DNA of 64,000 bases, from positions 961,166 through 1,025,165 of the forward strand of contig NZ_KE136347.1 of NCBI RefSeq assembly GCF_000406925.1, in the 5' to 3' direction. Shown piece by piece: positions 50,610-61,513 of this stretch; positions within the stretch are counted from its first letter, which is position 1; each line of letters begins with the position of its first letter. The position numbers were made by a program, and so were the translations under genes. The notes beneath the pieces were generated by a model. The model ran no database searches, was not told where the DNA came from, and saw only the letters and a list, made by a program, of their open reading frames with translations. Source of the DNA: Enterococcus columbae DSM 7374 = ATCC 51263. GTDB taxonomy: Bacteria > Bacillota > Bacilli > Lactobacillales > Enterococcaceae.

Positions 50610-50759
50610 TTATTTTGTTTCACGGTGTAAAGTAACTTTTCTTTCACGTGGGCAATATTTTTGCTTTTCTAAACGATCAGGATTGTTACGTTTATTTTTG
50701 CTTGTTAAGTAGTTACGTTCTTTACAAGAAGTACATTCTAAAGTAATGTTTACGCGCAT
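50610..50759 (-). CDS. rpmG: 50S ribosomal protein L33
   Basis: 49 residues, start [17 protein letters not shown], end [15 protein letters not shown]. Three of the four zinc-ribbon cysteines are present (CTSC and the C of YCPRE), a known form in enterococci. GAGGAGGG precedes the ATG. Own transcription unit. Confidence 0.96.
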   Translation of the reverse strand: MRVNITLECTSCKERNYLTSKNKRNNPDRLEKQKYCPRERKVTLHRETK

Positions 50760-50886
50760 GTTTTTCCCTCCTCAAATTTACGTTGATCTCTCCAAGAAAT
50801 CTCTCAGACTGAATTATCATACCATGTTTAATTAAAGAATGCTAGTCTTTTTCAAAAAAAATGTTAAGTAATTTTACTTGACGTAA

Positions 50887-51621
50887 TTAATTAGCTTTTG
50901 CTGCTTGTCCGGTGAGATAATTAATCCGATAGCCCTCTTCAACATTATAGATAAAAACATTATAACTGATTTGGTCATCTTCAATGCTTTTGGCTTGCAT
51001 CTGTACTCCACGACAAACTAATTCATCGCCAACAAAAATAGGCTTGACCTGATAGCGTACATGATGTTTTGTTTGTTTGATATAATTGGCTACCGGCTGT
51101 TCATATTGGGTCATATATTCTTGGTTCATCATTTCCGTACCCGTAAATAAATTTTTCCAATTCGCATTTTCTCCGGTTAATTGATGCGCAATTAAATGTG
51201 AACGGTTATAGAGAAATTCACCATTTGACATCTTCTTTTGTCGCCAACCTGTTGGATATACATGAGAAATATCTTCCCTTTTTTGTTTAGGCATTAAATC
51301 ATAACCTAACATTGCATCCGCTTGGCCCACACGATTTTTCGCATCTAAATCACTAAATTGTTGCCAGCTTCCTTTAGCTAAGGATAAATCAGTAGCACTA
51401 AAGGTTGGTTGATTATTATTAATCGTTATCACTATATTTTTGCCATCAAAATCAGCTAGTTGGGTAATGCTATCCATATTTTTACTTATCTGCTGAGTAA
51501 TTTTAGTTTGTTGCTGTGTTGATGACTGATTAGCCAACTGATCCTGGTTTTTTAGATAAGTAGAGGCAATTGCTAAAATTACCACAATCACTATCGAAAG
51601 CAAGCTATACTTTTTTTTCAA
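50887..51621 (-). CDS. Membrane-anchored DNA/RNA non-specific endonuclease (EndA/NucA-like)
   Basis: 244 residues. N-terminal signal anchor (5-22), Gln/Ser-rich linker, then the beta-beta-alpha metal nuclease domain with NRSHLIAHQL, the variant of DRGHL found in streptococcal EndA-like enzymes, and the late NLFTGTEMMNQ (metal-binding Asn). Predicted extracytoplasmic nuclease that degrades DNA/RNA for nutrition, DNA uptake or host-DNA escape. Role is inferred. Confidence 0.88.
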   Translation of the reverse strand: MKKKYSLLSIVIVVILAIASTYLKNQDQLANQSSTQQQTKITQQISKNMDSITQLADFDGKNIVITINNNQPTFSATDLSLAKGSWQQFSDLDAKNRVGQADAMLGYDLMPKQKREDISHVYPTGWRQKKMSNGEFLYNRSHLIAHQLTGENANWKNLFTGTEMMNQEYMTQYEQPVANYIKQTKHHVRYQVKPIFVGDELVCRGVQMQAKSIEDDQISYNVFIYNVEEGYRINYLTGQAAKAN

Positions 51622-51683
51622 ATCATTCCCTCCAAAAATTAACTATCGCTTTTATAGTACCAATAGCCAACCTATTTTGTCCA

Positions 51684-51716
51684 TGAAAAAAACCAGCGAC
51701 TTGAGCCGCTGGTTGC
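51684..51716 (-). terminator. Terminator of the 150-residue hypothetical gene
   Basis: Perfect AACCAGCG/CGCTGGTT stem with a T-run on the - strand, just past the stop at 51728. Confidence 0.85.
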
Positions 51717-51727
51717 ATTTAGCTTTA

Positions 51728-52180
51728 CTAGAAATTTTCACCATAAACATCTTCAACCGTCTTAGTTGGGTCGATAACAATGTATAAGCAATTATTCTTT
51801 TCGCTGATTTTCGTTGATTGATGGACGTTATCTAAGCCATCACCATCTTTATCTTCATATGGGAAGTATACTAAATCTGGTGTGCCAGCGCGATAGATAA
51901 TTTCCATTCTTTCAATGTCCTCGTACTTAATTGCACGATCGAACATACCTAATTCTAAGCCACCTAAATTAATATCTGAAGTTGCTACATTGTCTGCTTC
52001 GGGATAAATTTCAATTTTAAAACCTGCACACGGATGAATTTCTACAAATTCACTGCCGTTAATACGTCCGTAACTAGTCGTAATTTGTTTAATCCATAAA
52101 TCACCGATATGGCGACGATCAATCGTCCAAGTTTCGCCATTACGGAATAAAAATTTTAATGCTTTCATTTCTCTTGCCAT
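51728..52180 (-). CDS. Hypothetical cytoplasmic protein
   Basis: 150 residues with no signal peptide or membrane segment. Not recognised. The composition is that of a compact alpha/beta protein, with a surface patch DKDGDGLDN resembling an EF-hand-like calcium loop (residues about 110-118), though without a full EF-hand helix pair. AGGAGTGAT upstream supports the start. Own transcription unit. Confidence 0.75.
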   Translation of the reverse strand: MAREMKALKFLFRNGETWTIDRRHIGDLWIKQITTSYGRINGSEFVEIHPCAGFKIEIYPEADNVATSDINLGGLELGMFDRAIKYEDIERMEIIYRAGTPDLVYFPYEDKDGDGLDNVHQSTKISEKNNCLYIVIDPTKTVEDVYGENF

Positions 52181-52408
52181 AGTATCACTCCTAAAAAAAT
52201 CATTACTACATATCTAAGTTTAGCATACGATTTCAAAAACGTAAACAAAGTGCAATTTTCACAAGATATTTTTTAGCTGAAAATAATAAAATTTAGTTTC
52301 TTCCTTGAAATAATCGCTATATTTCTAAATAACAACTAGTCTTTCCTTTTAAAAAACCAATTATTTTTATAACATTATTCTATTACTTGTTTTTTTCAGA
52401 TAAAACGC

Positions 52409-53629
52409 TTAATCTATTTTTTCACAATTCATTTGTTCTTTCGCATAGGCTAAAAGGACCGTTTTTTCATTGGCTATTTCACCATTTAAAACCGCTTGTT
52501 CACACAATGTTAATACTTGTTTCAGCCAGCTACCACCTTTACGTTGAAATGCAGTCATTAAGTCATGACCATTGATGGCCAAATCCTTTAGCTGATGAAT
52601 CGGTAAGGCTTGATAACGTTGTAAGAGTACTTCTGCTGTTTCAGGTAGTTGATAAAGCAGACATAGTTGACTTAGTTTAGGGACAATTGCTGTATTTAAA
52701 TGATATAAATCAAGCGCTTCAAAAACTCTTTGTTGACGAATAGTGAGCATTTGTAGCAATAATTGAACATCTAGACAAAGTTGATTAGAAGTTTTCCAAG
52801 CTTTTAAAAAAGGTTTGACTTGTTTAGACGAAAAACCTAGCTGTGCTAATAAAAGCGCCCAGGCAACCGTCATATCAGCTACCTCGTTACGATTATTATT
52901 GGCAAAGGCCAGTAACTGTGCTTGGTATTGCGCTAATTGTGGACAGTATTTAAAACAAGTCGTTTCCACAAATAATAGTAAAGCTTGCGAACGATTTTTT
53001 CCAATTAATAATTTTTCAAATTCAATACAGATACGTTCCACTGAGATTTTAGCTAATAAGTGGGCATGAGCAGTAATCGCTTGCTTTGTTTTTTCTTCTA
53101 ATTGAAAATCAAGCTGCGAAACAAAACGCAACCCACGCATCATGCGCAAGGCATCTTCTTTAAAACGATCTTGCGCTTGACCAACCGCCCTTAAACAGCG
53201 ATTTTCTAAATCGGTTAATCCATCAAATAAATCAATTACCGTACCATCATGAGCCAAAGCAAGTGCGTTAATCGTAAAATCACGTCTTTTTAAATCTTCT
53301 TCTAAGCTACGAACGAAATCCACGTGATCTGGTCTGCGATAATCTTGATAGGTAGATTCGGTACGAAAAGTAGTGATTTCATAGCTTTCGTCTTCGGTTA
53401 AAACCAAAACCGTACCATGTTCAATGCCCACATCTATCGTACGATCGAAAACGGCTTTAATCTCTGCAGGAAAAGCACTGGTCGCAATATCAACATCGTG
53501 AATCGGTAACCCTAAGATAGCATCGCGAACACAGCCACCGACAAAATAAGCTTCAAAACCGGCTTGTTCAAGCTGATTAATCACAGGCAAGGCCCGCTTA
53601 AATTCATCTGGTAAATAAGTTAATTTCAT
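52409..53629 (-). CDS. cca: CCA tRNA nucleotidyltransferase
   Basis: 406 residues, class II nucleotidyltransferase. GGCVRDAILG, metal-binding DVDIATSA, RRDFTINALA and the RxxRF head domain. It adds or repairs the CCA 3' end of tRNA. Length is normal for Firmicutes. Confidence 0.95.
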   Translation of the reverse strand: MKLTYLPDEFKRALPVINQLEQAGFEAYFVGGCVRDAILGLPIHDVDIATSAFPAEIKAVFDRTIDVGIEHGTVLVLTEDESYEITTFRTESTYQDYRRPDHVDFVRSLEEDLKRRDFTINALALAHDGTVIDLFDGLTDLENRCLRAVGQAQDRFKEDALRMMRGLRFVSQLDFQLEEKTKQAITAHAHLLAKISVERICIEFEKLLIGKNRSQALLLFVETTCFKYCPQLAQYQAQLLAFANNNRNEVADMTVAWALLLAQLGFSSKQVKPFLKAWKTSNQLCLDVQLLLQMLTIRQQRVFEALDLYHLNTAIVPKLSQLCLLYQLPETAEVLLQRYQALPIHQLKDLAINGHDLMTAFQRKGGSWLKQVLTLCEQAVLNGEIANEKTVLLAYAKEQMNCEKID

Positions 53630-53834
53630 CTAATCTTCCTTACTTTTATTCATAAATTGAATATAATCCTCATCATTATAACATAGCTATAGAATTCTGT
53701 CTGAAGATTTCCATAGCGATCTATGTATTTTTGACAAGTTTTACATCTTTTTATCATCATCTTCTTATTTGTTTTTTGCTATTTTATCTGCTAAAGTAGG
53801 AGAGTCGGTAATTTATCTAACGGGAGGGATTTTT

Positions 53835-54722
53835 GTGTCACCGAAAGTTTCATGGAAGCTCTTTTTTGATGTGTTTATTATTATTTTAGGAACAGCTATT
53901 TTTAGTTTTGGCTTAGTCTTTCTAAATATTCCTAATAAATTGGCTGAAGGTGGAATCGCAGGGATCACCTTGATTTTAAAAGCATTATTTAACTACAATC
54001 CTGCCATTACAAACTTAATCTTAAATGTCCCTATTGTCTTAATTGGTGGGAAAATGCTTGGCCGTCAATCGCTCATTTATACGATTATTGGGATTTTTGG
54101 TGTGTCTTTTTGGATTGATTTTTGGCAAAGAATTCCCTTGGTGATTGATTTACAGCACGACTTATTAATTGTTGCTTTAATAGCCGGAGCGGTGATGGGC
54201 TTAGGGAGTGGGATTATCTATCGAGTTGGGGGAACCACTGGTGGTAGTGATATTGTCGCACGGATTTTTGATAAAAAATTTGGGATTGCTATTGGTCGAA
54301 CCTTGTTTGGTTTTGATATTATCGTTTTAATCCTTTCTTTAACCTATGTCGACTTACATCGCATGATTTATACTTTGATTTTTAGCTTTGTTTTCTCACG
54401 AACAGTGGATGCTGTGATTAACGGTGGCTATTCTGAAAAAGGTCTGTTAATTGTCTCTAATAAAAGCCACGAAATTGCTGCTACCTTAAGAGAAAATGTC
54501 TACCGCGGAATTACCTATTTTAAAGGTGAAGGTGGTTATTCTGGAGAAGATAAAAACATTATCTATATGGTCGTAGGCGTGCGTGAAGTACCCGTGATCA
54601 AGCGCTTAGTCCATGAAGTAGATGAGAAAGCCTTCATTTCAATAATCAATGTTCATGAAGTGATTGGAGAAGGTTTTACTTATTTGGTTCCTAAAAAAAC
54701 GCTGTTAAAACAAAAACGCTAG
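53835..54722 (+). CDS. YitT-family membrane protein (DUF161/DUF2179)
   Basis: 295 residues from the GTG at 53835, seven bases after GGGAGG; a 22-residue longer frame lacks a ribosome site. Five to six transmembrane segments followed by a cytoplasmic DUF2179 ligand-binding-like domain (about 215-295: YFKGEGGYSGEDKN, VREVPVIKRLV). Family role is unclear. Terminator-like hairpin follows, supplied by an ISL3-derived repeat. Confidence 0.9.
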   Translation: MSPKVSWKLFFDVFIIILGTAIFSFGLVFLNIPNKLAEGGIAGITLILKALFNYNPAITNLILNVPIVLIGGKMLGRQSLIYTIIGIFGVSFWIDFWQRIPLVIDLQHDLLIVALIAGAVMGLGSGIIYRVGGTTGGSDIVARIFDKKFGIAIGRTLFGFDIIVLILSLTYVDLHRMIYTLIFSFVFSRTVDAVINGGYSEKGLLIVSNKSHEIAATLRENVYRGITYFKGEGGYSGEDKNIIYMVVGVREVPVIKRLVHEVDEKAFISIINVHEVIGEGFTYLVPKKTLLKQKR

Positions 54723-54731
54723 TGAATAAAA

Positions 54732-54776
54732 AAGGCTCATCATCAACTAGTATTGTTGACAATGAGGCCTTTTTTT
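54732..54776 (+). terminator. Terminator of the YitT gene, formed within the ISL3 remnant
   Basis: AAAAAAGGC..TCAT paired with ATGAGGCCTTTTTT followed by a T-run. It begins ten bases after the stop and coincides with the left tip of the miniature ISL3 element. Confidence 0.7.
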
Positions 54777-54931
54777 GCTATTCTGTGAAAAGGACATCTT
54801 GTTTCACTCCTTAATGGTTTTGGTCGACTTATTTATAGAGGAAACAGATGTCTTTTTCTATTGTTTTGATGATAAAAAAAGATATTTAGTGCTGTCCTCA
54901 ATTGAATAACAACACTAAATATCATAGAGTC
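54734..54931 (-). mobile_element. ISL3-derived miniature element (198 bp)
   Basis: The right-side tip read inward, GACTCTATGATATTTAGTG, and about 120 bases after it match the left end of the intact ISL3 at 14113, including the transposase ribosome site (AAGGAGTGAAAC). The left-side tip, GGCTCATCATCAACTAGT, matches the inverted right end of the same IS (about 21 of 27 bases). The transposase body is gone. No 8-bp duplication remains. Confidence 0.85.
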
Positions 54932-54945
54932 ATACATAGCCGTTT

Positions 54946-55491
54946 TTATACGAATGTTTCAGTCAATTGTTTTAATTGTTTAGAAAGTTCAGCAAATTGC
55001 TCTTCATCCCCTGCTTCAAGCGCTAAATCAATTTGTTCAATCAGCTGATTCTTTTGGTTTTGTTTTTCTAACGCTTGAAAATATTCATCTACCTGCTTGG
55101 TTGCTTGACTATCTAATTGTTGATTCCAAGGAGCGTGAGGATTATCCTCTAAGGCACCCAAATATAAGGATTCTTGCCAAGCATCAGCAAAACGACACTC
55201 AATATATAAATCCTCCTGCCAATGAAAGCGAATCTCATGAAAAATCTGATCAATATCAGTAAAACACTGCTTTTCTTTGTAAAATAAAATATTAGGTTCG
55301 CCTTGTTGAGAGGATTGAATCAGTAATCCTCGAGGTGTTTGTTCTACTTTTTCGACAATATGCGCATGCTTTAAAATAGCATCGTGACTAATCAAATAAT
55401 TAACTAGCCAAGATACTTCACGTCTTGAAAATGTTTGATTTGCAATAAACCAAGATAAAAATTGTTTTTTTCCTTCAATGGTAACATCCAT
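54946..55491 (-). CDS. YpiB-family protein (UPF0302)
   Basis: 181 residues from ATG 55491, which has AGAGGTGG before it. N-terminal YpiB domain (FLSWFIANQTFSRREVSWLVNYL region, given as residues 12-34) and a C-terminal IDEAL-type segment (LIEQIDLALEAGDEEQF). Function not firmly known; it accompanies a TPR protein gene in many Firmicutes, as here. Confidence 0.88.
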   Translation of the reverse strand: MDVTIEGKKQFLSWFIANQTFSRREVSWLVNYLISHDAILKHAHIVEKVEQTPRGLLIQSSQQGEPNILFYKEKQCFTDIDQIFHEIRFHWQEDLYIECRFADAWQESLYLGALEDNPHAPWNQQLDSQATKQVDEYFQALEKQNQKNQLIEQIDLALEAGDEEQFAELSKQLKQLTETFV

Positions 55492-55567
55492 CTCATCCAC
55501 CTCTTTTATTTACAACCAGCCCACATTAATTTTCCATCAAAGCATTTGCTGTATAGCTAAGTTCATT

Positions 55568-56839
55568 TTACCACTGATTTTCACTTAATTCATCATAAAG
55601 CGCATGTAAGCTTTCATCATGCACCGAATGATTCGTCAAGTAAGCACCCAATAGTGTCAGCGCATCGTTGATTCTACCTTCATCTCTTAAGAAATAAGCA
55701 TAGTCAGTTAAAAAGGCTGGACTATCGGCCAATTCTTCTTTGGCCATTTCATAATAGCGACTAGCTTGCTCAAATTCTTCTAATTGATTATAGCATTGGG
55801 CCACTATCCATAATAAATCACCTTGATAGGCATTTTCAATTTCAGCAAAGTAGCTTAATGCTTGTTCATAATCCGCTAAATAGAAGCTATTTTTAGTTAA
55901 TGCAACAAGCACTTGGTCGTCTTCCTCACCTAAATTCAATGCTTGTTCTAAATAATCCTTGGCCTTTTCATAATCTTCTAACTGCTGATAGACCTCAGCT
56001 AAATGTAAGTAGAAATAAACATAATAAGGATTTTCTTTAATGGCTTGCAACAGTCGATCACGTGCTTTCAGTGGTTGTTGTTCTTGAATATAAACATCAG
56101 CTAATTCGATAAATGGTTCTGTTTGACTAGGATCTAACTCAAGTAATTCTTCATAATATGGAATAGCTGATTGGTTTTCTTTTAACTGCACATATAGTCT
56201 AGCTAAATGCAATAAGACATCCACACTTTTCTTTTGTTGATAGGCTTGTTGATAATAAGTAACCGCTTCTTCAAATTTTCCTTGATTGGCTAAAGTTAGT
56301 GCTAGACGGGCAATGATCGAAACATTGCTATATTCTTTATAACCAGCTGCAAGCAATAGTTCGTACATATTTTGCGCTAAAGCATCACGCTCTGCTAATA
56401 AAGCTATTTCTGCATAAGCAAATTGCACCGTTGGATCATCGGGTAATAACGAAAGTAAGGTTTGTAGCTTAGCTAAACTAACTTCTAAAAAGCCAATCAT
56501 TTGGTACGCATTAGCCATTTCAAAAAGTGCTCTTGGATAATAGGGACTGTTTTCTTTAATTTCATCTAATAAAGAAAAGGCTGTTTCAAAGTCCTCTTCT
56601 TCAATCGCAATTTCTGCTAAATAAATTTGCACTAAATCCGCTTCTTCATTCCCATTTTCTTGTAGATGTAAAAATACTTCTTTGGCTTCAATTAAAAAAC
56701 CACGTTCGATTAATATTTCACCTAACTCTAATAAAATAGCCAAATCATCGTGGATAAGTGCTTGCTGTAAAAATAAATCTGCACCATCAATATCTCCATC
56801 CGCCAATGATTGTAACATTTTCTCACTAAACGACATCAT
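55568..56839 (-). CDS. Tetratricopeptide-repeat protein
   Basis: 423 residues of about 11 TPR units (for example DYEKAKDYLEQAL, KFEEAVTYYQQAYQ, EFEQASRYYEMAK). Cytoplasmic, no signal. A scaffold for protein contacts; partner unknown. The YpiB gene lies 76 bases downstream, and the pairing is conserved in Firmicutes. Confidence 0.9.
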   Translation of the reverse strand: MMSFSEKMLQSLADGDIDGADLFLQQALIHDDLAILLELGEILIERGFLIEAKEVFLHLQENGNEEADLVQIYLAEIAIEEEDFETAFSLLDEIKENSPYYPRALFEMANAYQMIGFLEVSLAKLQTLLSLLPDDPTVQFAYAEIALLAERDALAQNMYELLLAAGYKEYSNVSIIARLALTLANQGKFEEAVTYYQQAYQQKKSVDVLLHLARLYVQLKENQSAIPYYEELLELDPSQTEPFIELADVYIQEQQPLKARDRLLQAIKENPYYVYFYLHLAEVYQQLEDYEKAKDYLEQALNLGEEDDQVLVALTKNSFYLADYEQALSYFAEIENAYQGDLLWIVAQCYNQLEEFEQASRYYEMAKEELADSPAFLTDYAYFLRDEGRINDALTLLGAYLTNHSVHDESLHALYDELSENQW

Positions 56840-56902
56840 AATTCCTCCATTAGCACTTAAATCAGCTTATTATACCATAGATTCAGTCGGTTAGTGAAAT
56901 GA

Positions 56903-56985
56903 ATAAAGTGATTATTCACTTTTGAGTAGACGAACCAAAAGTCAGCTAACTTGGATGGTTCATGCAAAAGCAAATAATCACTTCT
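56903..56985 (-). terminator. Terminator of the ilv operon
   Basis: AAGTGATTATT at about 56907 pairs with AATAATCACTT at about 56975, a long stem whose inner loop holds a second hairpin; it lies immediately past the ilvA stop. Confidence 0.65.
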
Positions 56986-56988
56986 GTT

Positions 56989-58245
56989 TTAAACTAATAA
57001 ACTATACAAAGTAGGATGTTCACTTAGCTGAATATAATTTGGATCAAATTGCGTCATTCGCTCTAGTAATACTGGTACATCCGCTTTATCTTTTGAAAGC
57101 AAGCCCAAAACTACCGGTCCTGTTCCACGATTGACTTTTTTGGTATATTCAAACAAAGTAATATCATCATTTGGTCCAAGCACTTCAGTAACAAATTCTT
57201 TTAAGGCACCGGGACGTTGAGGAAAATTCACGACAAAATAATTAATTAAGCCCTGATAAATCAATGAACGTTCCTCAATTTCAGCCATTCGATTGATGTC
57301 ATTATTCCCACCACTAATGACACAAATAACCGTTTGACCAACAATTTCATCCTTCATTAATTCTAAAGCCGCTACACTTAAAGCCCCAGCTGGCTCAGCA
57401 ACAATCGCTTGTTTACTATAAAGATCTAAAATCGTTGAACAGACTAACCCTTCTTCTACGCTTAACACTTGGTCGACAAAAAGCTTAGCAATTTCAAGAG
57501 TATGTTGGCCGACTTCTTGTACAGCAGCGCCATCGACAAATTTATCAATTTTAGGTAAGCGAACCGGATGCCCGACTGCTAGGGCTGCTTGCATGGAAGG
57601 AGCCCCAGTTGGTTCAACCCCAATCACTTTGGTCTTGGGGCTGACCGCTTTTACATAGGTACTCACACCACCAATTAGACCACCACCACCAATCGCAGCC
57701 AGCACTAGGTCAGCTTGGACTTGTTTTTGCGCTAAATCGTGCATCATCTCAAGCGCTAAAGTTCCTTGTCCAGCAATAATATCTTCATCATCAAACGGAT
57801 CGATAAACGCCATTTGATAAGCTTTGGCATAATCTTTGGCAGCTTTGGCTGAAGCATCGAAGGTATCGCCTACCAACTGAATGTTTACATAATCACCACC
57901 AAAGAAGGACACTTGTGAGATTTTTTGAGCCGGTGTAGTGGTCGGCATAAAGATAACTGCTTGCACCTTAATCTCGTTACAGGTATAGGCAACCCCTTGC
58001 GCGTGATTACCGGCACTAGCACACACAACGCCATTGGCTAGCTCTTCTTTTGAACGATTTTTTATCGCATAATAGGCGCCTCTTAATTTAAAGGAACGAA
58101 CTTTTTGCAGATCTTCTCTTTTTAAATAAATATTTGCTTGATACTTTTCAGAAAGATAACGGTCATATTGTAAGGGTGTATGGCTAACAGCAGTTTTCAA
58201 GACTTCATAAGCCTGCTCGACTGCTTGTTTGGTTATGATGGTCAA
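56989..58245 (-). CDS. ilvA: Threonine ammonia-lyase
   Basis: 418 residues, PLP fold with RSFKLRGAYYA (PLP Lys), SAGNHAQGVAY and GGGGLIGG phosphate loop. One C-terminal regulatory domain (about 330-418) rather than the two of long enteric forms. It makes 2-oxobutyrate for isoleucine. Last gene of the ilv operon. Confidence 0.95.
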   Translation of the reverse strand: MTIITKQAVEQAYEVLKTAVSHTPLQYDRYLSEKYQANIYLKREDLQKVRSFKLRGAYYAIKNRSKEELANGVVCASAGNHAQGVAYTCNEIKVQAVIFMPTTTPAQKISQVSFFGGDYVNIQLVGDTFDASAKAAKDYAKAYQMAFIDPFDDEDIIAGQGTLALEMMHDLAQKQVQADLVLAAIGGGGLIGGVSTYVKAVSPKTKVIGVEPTGAPSMQAALAVGHPVRLPKIDKFVDGAAVQEVGQHTLEIAKLFVDQVLSVEEGLVCSTILDLYSKQAIVAEPAGALSVAALELMKDEIVGQTVICVISGGNNDINRMAEIEERSLIYQGLINYFVVNFPQRPGALKEFVTEVLGPNDDITLFEYTKKVNRGTGPVVLGLLSKDKADVPVLLERMTQFDPNYIQLSEHPTLYSLLV

Positions 58246-58269
58246 AATTCTTCACTTCCTACTTATTTC

Positions 58270-59292
<1,023 letters not shown>

Positions 59293-59328
59293 TCAAAGTC
59301 CTTTTTTTATATTAAAAGCATAGTGCTT

Positions 59329-59805
59329 TTAACCACGAATTAAACTGGTAACGCCTGTTCTAGCCATTCTCTTAATACCATAAGGCTTCAATAATTCAAT
59401 ACAAGCTTCGACTTTATCTGGATGGCCGACCACCTGAATGGTAATGGTAGAAGCTGCCACATCGACAATGTCTGCTCTAAATGGTGAAACCATTGCCTGA
59501 ATTTCTAACCGTAAATTAGCTGGTGCATTGACCTTAATTAAAGCAAGCTCTCTTTCAACATGAGGGGTATGCGTTAAATCAGTCACTTTTAACACTTCAA
59601 TTTGTTTATTTAACTGTTTGATTACTTGCTCGGCGTCGGCTTCAGATTCTACGTTAAACGATATGGTCATACGAGAGATATCTTTTCTTTCAACTGTCCC
59701 TACTGAAATACTTTCGATATTCACTTGACGGCGATTTAAGGTACTAGTAATCCGGCTTAGCACACCAGCTTGATTATAAACGACCGCTGTCACTGTTCTT
59801 CTCAT
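59329..59805 (-). CDS. ilvN: Acetolactate synthase small subunit
   Basis: 158 residues, two ACT-like domains (VYNQAGVLSRITSTLNRRQVN in the first, shown as residues 10-30). Regulatory subunit giving valine feedback. It begins on the base next to the ilvB stop codon (TAAATG), so translation is coupled. Confidence 0.95.
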   Translation of the reverse strand: MRRTVTAVVYNQAGVLSRITSTLNRRQVNIESISVGTVERKDISRMTISFNVESEADAEQVIKQLNKQIEVLKVTDLTHTPHVERELALIKVNAPANLRLEIQAMVSPFRADIVDVAASTITIQVVGHPDKVEACIELLKPYGIKRMARTGVTSLIRG

Positions 59806-61491
59806 TTACTTCACCCCAATCATTTTATGGTTTGGTGCCCCAGCAGCAACCATTGGTAAAACATGCTCATCAGCTGGAATTTCAACCTCTATTAACACAG
59901 GTCCTTCTAGAGCAAAAGCTGCTTTCAAATCTTCCTCAATCGTTTTAGGATTACTTAAGCGCACTCCCTTCACATGATAAGCTTCGGCCAATTTCATAAA
60001 ATCAGGTTGGGTATGAAACTCTGAAGAAGAATATCTCGCACCATGGAATTTTTCTTGCCATTGATGGACCATGCCTAAAACATGATTATTCATCAATACA
60101 AACTTAATATCTAATTGATGTTCATTTAAAATAGCAAATTCTTGATTGGTCATCTGGAAGCCACCATCCCCAACAAAGACTACTACTTGACGATTAGGAT
60201 GGGCGAATTTGGCACCAATCCCAGCTGGAATACCATAGCCCATTGTGCCCAGCCCGCCAGAAGTGATTAACTGTCTTGGGAAGGTAAATGGATAAAATTG
60301 TGCTACCCACATTTGATGTTGACCAACATCGGTTACAACATAAGCATTCGATTCAGTAATTTCACCGACAATTTCCACTACCTTTTGTGGCTTAATCTCA
60401 TCAGTCGTTTCATCATAATACAATGGATGGTTGACTTGTCTTTCATGACATTCATCAAGCCATTCTTGATAATGCCCGGCTGGAATATCTAACTCTAGCA
60501 TTTTTTTCAACGCATCCTTAGCATCGGCAACGACTGGAATATCTGTGCGAATAACCTTACCAATTTCGGCTGGATCAATATCAATATGCGCAATCTTCGC
60601 ATTGGGAGCAAAGCTTTTTGGTGAAGTAGCCAAACGATCGGCAAACCTAGAACCAATATTGATTAAATAATCACAGGTAGATAACGCCATATTCGCAGCA
60701 TAAGTTCCATGCATCCCACCCATTCCTAGATTTAATGGATGCCTACTTGGTACTGTACCTAAAGCCATCATGGTTTCAACTACAGGAATTTGATACTTAT
60801 CAACAAACGTCCGTAATTCCTCGGTTGCATTGGCATAACTGACTCCAGCGCCAACTAGTAATAAAGGTTTTTTCGCACGCTTCAATTGCTTCATTACTTT
60901 TTCAATTTGCAACATTGAAGCTGAAGTATTGGGTTGATAACTAGGGATATTTACTTCAAATTGTTCCATAAAATCTCCCATTGCTTGGCTAATATCCTTA
61001 GGTAAGTCAATCACCACCGGCCCCGGTCGGCCTGTTGAAGCGATATGAAAAGCTTCATGAACAATTCTTTGTAAATCATGAATATCCCGCACTTGAAAAT
61101 TGTGTTTAGTAATCGGTAAAGTAATCCCTAAAATATCCGCTTCCTGAAAAGCATCGGTACCAATTCCGTTGGTGCCTACTTGGCCTGTAATCACCACTAA
61201 AGGTAGCGAATCACTCATTGCATCTGCAATTCCAGTAATCGCATTGGTCGCTCCAGGGCCACTGGTCACCACCACAACACCCGGTTTACCAGTCACTCTT
61301 GCATAGCCTTCAGCAGCATGAACGGCTCCTTGTTCATGACGTGTTAAGACATTTGGAATGTCAAAATCATACATGGCATCATAAAGTGGTAAAACCGCTC
61401 CTCCAGGATAACCAAAAATTAACTCAACCTTTTCTTTTTTCAAACTTGCTAACAAAAGCTCAGAACCATTAAGCTTTGTCTGATTTTCCAT
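59806..61491 (-). CDS. ilvB: Acetolactate synthase large subunit
   Basis: 561 residues, thiamine-diphosphate enzyme with FGYPGGAVLPLYD, RHEQGAVHAAEGYAR (catalytic Glu) and the ThDP motif GDGGFQMTNQE..NN. Catalyses the first common step of branched-chain amino-acid synthesis. Lies 22 bases after ilvD. Confidence 0.97.
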   Translation of the reverse strand: MENQTKLNGSELLLASLKKEKVELIFGYPGGAVLPLYDAMYDFDIPNVLTRHEQGAVHAAEGYARVTGKPGVVVVTSGPGATNAITGIADAMSDSLPLVVITGQVGTNGIGTDAFQEADILGITLPITKHNFQVRDIHDLQRIVHEAFHIASTGRPGPVVIDLPKDISQAMGDFMEQFEVNIPSYQPNTSASMLQIEKVMKQLKRAKKPLLLVGAGVSYANATEELRTFVDKYQIPVVETMMALGTVPSRHPLNLGMGGMHGTYAANMALSTCDYLINIGSRFADRLATSPKSFAPNAKIAHIDIDPAEIGKVIRTDIPVVADAKDALKKMLELDIPAGHYQEWLDECHERQVNHPLYYDETTDEIKPQKVVEIVGEITESNAYVVTDVGQHQMWVAQFYPFTFPRQLITSGGLGTMGYGIPAGIGAKFAHPNRQVVVFVGDGGFQMTNQEFAILNEHQLDIKFVLMNNHVLGMVHQWQEKFHGARYSSSEFHTQPDFMKLAEAYHVKGVRLSNPKTIEEDLKAAFALEGPVLIEVEIPADEHVLPMVAAGAPNHKMIGVK

Positions 61492-61513
61492 ATAATCCCC
61501 TCAATTCTCTTGT

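Noticed and set aside
50610-50759. Degenerate rpmG because one zinc Cys is missing
   Set aside because: The three-Cys form with YCPRERK is an established L33 variant, and the gene has a good ribosome site and terminator.
53769-53834. N-terminal extension of the YitT gene
   Set aside because: The GGGAGG site and the family's usual N-terminus fix the start at the GTG at 53835.
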